A stretch of DNA of 46,497 nucleotides, taken from Capnocytophaga sp. Its GTDB lineage: Bacteria; Bacteroidota; Bacteroidia; Flavobacteriales; Flavobacteriaceae. The stretch is from positions 1 to 46,497 of the forward strand of contig NZ_JAUNKD010000021.1 in the NCBI RefSeq assembly GCF_030532915.1, in the 5' to 3' direction. Position numbers and translations under genes: made by a program. Below are positions 44,832 to 46,497 of the stretch, in pieces. Positions within the stretch are counted from its first letter, which is position 1. Each line of letters opens with the position of its first letter. The notes beneath the pieces were generated by a model that had not been told where the DNA came from, did not search any database, and was given only the letters and a program-made list of their open reading frames with translations.

Positions 44832-44872
44832 AAAAAGGATAATTATTTAATTTATAAATAGTTATCCTTTTT
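44832..44872 (+). terminator. Terminator of ssrA
   Basis: An 11-bp stem (44832-44842 with 44862-44872) flanked by A5 and T5, with an AT-rich loop that can pair further. Confidence 0.85.
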
Positions 44873-44883
44873 GTTTTGTTAAT

Positions 44884-44904
44884 TTGTACAACCGTTGTAC
44901 AACC
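44884..44904. repeat. Direct repeat TTGTACAACC x2
   Basis: Two identical 10-mers (44884-44893 and 44895-44904) separated by one G; each contains the palindrome TTGTACAA. Position just beyond the ssrA terminator suggests a recombinase or repressor site at the element edge. Confidence 0.5.
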
Positions 44905-44953
44905 AAAAACCAAACAACGATTTTTTAGGTTTTTTTTGAAGCGTAAAAATGTG

Positions 44954-44984
44954 TTTGGCGGGTCGGACTTTTTTACTACCTTTG
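44954..44984 (+). promoter_or_regulatory. Promoter of a candidate small RNA
   Basis: TTTG (44954-44957), a 19-nt spacer, TACCTTTG (44977-44984): an exact consensus match with no protein gene downstream on this strand. Confidence 0.65.
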
Positions 44985-44989
44985 CCCCG

Positions 44990-45075
44990 TACTTCATAAA
45001 GGCAAACGCCTGCCGTTGTACTAAAATATTTTGAATACAAAAAGCCGTGTAATTTAATACACGGCTTTTCTCTTT
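44990..45075 (+). ncRNA. Candidate small RNA, about 85 nt
   Basis: Bounded by the promoter at 44954-44984 and a 12-bp terminator hairpin at 45040-45069 followed by CTCTTTT. The body holds a small GGCA-aacgcc-TGCC hairpin (about 45001-45014) flanked by GTAC on both sides (44989-44992 and 45018-45021). No ORF of useful length. Not recognised as a known RNA family. The terminator could instead serve the minus-strand gene at 45106, so the promoter is the stronger evidence. Confidence 0.45.
45040..45069. terminator. Bidirectional terminator
   Basis: A 12-bp perfect stem (45040-45051 with 45058-45069) with a 6-nt loop and A/T tracts on both sides, between the candidate small RNA (plus) and the 105-aa gene (minus). 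Confidence 0.8.
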
Positions 45076-45105
45076 TCAGTTGTTAAGAACACTTAACAAC
45101 TGCCT

Positions 45106-45423
45106 TTATTCTTTCATTGTGTGAAGCGTATCCAGTACATCGGCTTCATCGTACATACTAAACGTTATTTGTTCAGCTATCTTCAAAACATCTATAATAC
45201 TGTGAATGTTTACTATTTCTTTGGCGTTAATTTCTTGGTCGCTTTCTACTTTGTAATATAACGCTCCAACGGCGGTATTTATAAGACTGCCTACTGAATT
45301 AATTAGGCTGTAATACGGATAGTCGCCGTCTAAATTAATGGTTGTGTAATTGCCTGTTTGCGTTTGTTTTACGGCGTTTAACTTTTTTAATAGCTCTTGC
45401 AATGTTACATTTTTTGTACTCAT
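45106..45423 (-). CDS. Hypothetical protein of the element, 105 aa
   Basis: The ATG at 45423 (MSTKNVTLQELLKKLNAV) is preferred; the frame stays open to an ATG at 45516, but that part is GC-rich, foldable and unlike the rest. The body has LINSVGSLINTAVGALYYKVESD and a helical acidic C-terminus (IADQ-free, ending DEADVLDTLHTMKE). Soluble, acidic, no signal peptide. No family recognised. It is the gene nearest ssrA, with a possible promoter at 45570-45577 and a terminator at 45040-45069. Confidence 0.65.
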   Translation of the reverse strand: MSTKNVTLQELLKKLNAVKQTQTGNYTTINLDGDYPYYSLINSVGSLINTAVGALYYKVESDQEINAKEIVNIHSIIDVLKIAEQITFSMYDEADVLDTLHTMKE

Positions 45424-45450
45424 TTTTTGGATGTTTTGGAAAAATATATA

Positions 45451-45526
45451 CCCGTACGGTTTAGGTGTTCCAACGCCATCCATTGCGTTTGCGGGGCTTT
45501 CGCGCACCGCCACCATACCACACGGG
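45451..45526 (-). other. GC-rich foldable leader of the 105-aa gene
   Basis: A 76-nt GC-rich island in AT-rich DNA. It can fold into a three-way junction: closing stem 45451-45455 with 45522-45526, continued by 45458-45460 with 45517-45519 across a 2x2 loop; hairpin 45472-45476 with 45485-45489; hairpin 45491-45494 with 45507-45510. It lies between a -7 box (45570-45577) and the ATG at 45423, so it would be in the 5' leader. It could be a structured RNA or a coding extension; undecided. Confidence 0.4.
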
Positions 45527-45569
45527 CAAAATCTTTATTTCTATCTATGTAATGGATATTTTGGAATTG

Positions 45570-45577
45570 CAAATATA
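45570..45577 (-). promoter_or_regulatory. -7 box inside the element
   Basis: TATATTTG on the minus strand; TTTTC rather than TTTG upstream. It would start a leader of about 140 nt before the ATG at 45423. Confidence 0.5.
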
Positions 45578-45784
45578 CGCTTTTTTCTGAAAATTGGCGT
45601 TTTTCGGTTAAAAAAATGGTTCTGAAACGTTGTTTTTTGGGCGGGCTAATGTTTATTTTTCGGCTTATGTCAAAAAATATCTTCATTTTTTCGTTCAAAA
45701 ATGAAACACCAATTTAACAGAAATGCATAAAAACCGCTTTTCAGCCTTTTATTTGCGTTATTTCGGGGCGTTCGGGTGTTATCA

Positions 45785-46126
45785 TTAGAAAACGCCAAAG
45801 CTAATTTTTTGGTACTTTTCCAGTACTGAAACAAGCATATTTATTTCCTTTGCGGGGGCGTTTTGGGTTATTAGTTCCCCAATATGGGCGTGTAGGCGTG
45901 ATATGTTTTTTTCAATTACTAAAATATCGGCTTTGGCTTTCTTTATCCATACGCCAACGGTTTGCTCCGTTACGCCCAACTGGTGGGCTATTTGCTTGTT
46001 ATTAAAACCCTGTATGTGTAGCTGTACGGCTTTTCTGTACGTTTCTTTGTTATGGGTTCGGGCTTTGAAATACTGTTTTTCGGGTTCGGCTTCGTTCATT
46101 TCGTGCCATTTGTTTAATGTGTTCAT
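45785..46126 (-). CDS. Helix-turn-helix protein, phage-type
   Basis: 113 aa. A homeodomain-like HTH at about 30-60 (YRKAVQLHIQGFNNKQIAHQLGVTEQTVGVWIKKAK) is followed by a helical dimerisation-like region (SRLHAHIGELI). This layout is seen in phage terminase small subunits and in small phage or transposon regulators. No large terminase follows downstream, so the terminase role is not supported. Its ATG overlaps the stop of the upstream 92-aa gene by 4 bp, so the two are coupled. Confidence 0.75.
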   Translation of the reverse strand: MNTLNKWHEMNEAEPEKQYFKARTHNKETYRKAVQLHIQGFNNKQIAHQLGVTEQTVGVWIKKAKADILVIEKNISRLHAHIGELITQNAPAKEINMLVSVLEKYQKISFGVF

Positions 46127-46401
46127 ATATTCAACGGTTTTTTAATTAAATACTCTGATATTCTTTCTTTTATCTCTTTCATTAGTTTTTCAAACTCTTT
46201 TTCTGTAACAAGGGCTTTTAATTGTTTTTTTGCGGGCGTTCCTATGTATTCGTGAAACGTCCGATAACAAATAAAATACCTGCATTCTATGATTTTGAAA
46301 TAAATTTCTTGTAAGTTCAAGCCTATTTTATGTTTTTGAAAATAGGTTATCTCTTGTACTTCAATCATTTTTACTAATAAATTTTTTCTATTGTATGCCA
46401 T
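46123..46401 (-). CDS. Small phage-type protein, 92 aa
   Basis: Basic protein (MAYNRKNLLVKMIEVQEITYF) with the run IYFKIIECRYFICYRTFHEYIGTPAKKQLK. From memory, a similar pattern (a short N-terminal helix, then F-x-I-S/C-x-RTF-x-x-Y-hG) occurs in small proteins of Bacteroidetes phages and mobile elements, next to HTH genes as here; function unknown. It overlaps the HTH gene by 4 bp (ATGA), so they form a coupled pair. The upstream 96 bp to the window edge hold no supported gene. Confidence 0.6.
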   Translation of the reverse strand: MAYNRKNLLVKMIEVQEITYFQKHKIGLNLQEIYFKIIECRYFICYRTFHEYIGTPAKKQLKALVTEKEFEKLMKEIKERISEYLIKKPLNI

Positions 46402-46497
46402 TGGGTATATTGTTTAAATTGGTTATTTTTCGTATTAAATTTTTTGCCCGCCAACTTGTTAAAATTATTTCGCTCCCGTTTTTTCGGGTTGGGGGTA

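Larger units (their letters stand above)
44873..46497. mobile_element. Edge of a probable integrated phage-like element (partial)
   Basis: Everything right of the ssrA terminator differs from the housekeeping DNA to the left: small minus-strand ORFs of phage-like type (an HTH protein overlapped by a 92-aa protein, and a 105-aa unknown), long non-coding stretches and GC-rich patches. The 3' end of ssrA is a frequent target of tyrosine recombinases, which fits. No integrase, att duplicate or structural gene is inside the window, so the element type and its far end cannot be decided. Confidence 0.55.

Noticed and set aside
45420-45698. 92-codon minus-strand ORF upstream of the 105-aa gene
   Set aside because: It overlaps the -7 box and the GC-rich island and runs into the next gene in another frame; two frames being open across the island argues against either as clear coding.
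1-46497. CRISPR array, rRNA or tRNA genes
   Set aside because: No regularly spaced repeat array with unique spacers was seen (the 21-bp repeats have no spacers), and no tRNA or rRNA signature apart from the tRNA-like part of tmRNA.

Overview
The window is a stretch of a Flavobacteriia (Bacteroidetes) chromosome, most like Capnocytophaga. Four observations support this: a SusC/SusD pair; -7 boxes of the Bacteroidetes form TAnnTTTG, several with TTTG exactly 19-20 nt upstream; start codons mostly without Shine-Dalgarno sequences; and a tmRNA tag reading GENNYALAA. The genus is an inference, resting partly on lipoprotein N-termini that match the Capnocytophaga surface-export signal (Lys or Gln plus acidic residues just after the lipid-bearing Cys).

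Layout. Positions 1-250 hold a palindromic repeat, a doubtful small ORF and a strong hairpin. Positions 270-7740 (minus strand) carry aconitase, a TerB-like protein, malic enzyme MaeB and a TlpA-type thioredoxin. Positions 8000-12400 (plus) carry an MltD-like lytic transglycosylase, a second thioredoxin-like protein, site-2 protease RseP and an alkyltransferase-like protein. A 350 bp block of palindromic repeats (12384-12597) follows. Positions 12700-18250 (plus) form a compact run: Mrp, a NifU-type scaffold, an M23 peptidase, a GH3-family protein, and a membrane protein with its ABC ATPase. On the minus strand, M1 aminopeptidase, rnpA and a DUF2891 lipoprotein form an operon read toward that run, and the two ends overlap.

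Positions 21900-27520 hold a SusC-SusD-SusE/F glycan-uptake locus with no enzyme. Then come a small membrane protein, an ABC ATPase, a BlaI/BlaR1-like pair with an operator over the start codon, a large fibronectin type III protein with a 21-bp tandem repeat upstream, and an NhaC antiporter. Positions 34750-38390 (minus) hold an operon with two unrelated cysteine proteases (C10 and C11) and two small lipoproteins. Positions 38757-44327 are the ATP synthase operon atpB-E-F-H-A-G. It has hairpins after atpE and atpA, and an antitoxin-like ORF plus a dispersed repeat between atpA and atpG. The beta and epsilon genes are absent, as is usual for the phylum. Next is ssrA (tmRNA), then a candidate small RNA and the edge of an integrated phage-like element that runs off the right end.

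Working together: most of the window is housekeeping (TCA cycle, energy coupling, envelope turnover, Fe-S assembly, ribosome rescue). The accessory functions are glycan capture, secreted proteolysis and the element beside ssrA. The least explained signals are the unannotated transcription unit at about 44990-45075, the GC-rich foldable leader at 45451-45526 inside the element, and the protease operon with its unassigned lipoproteins.
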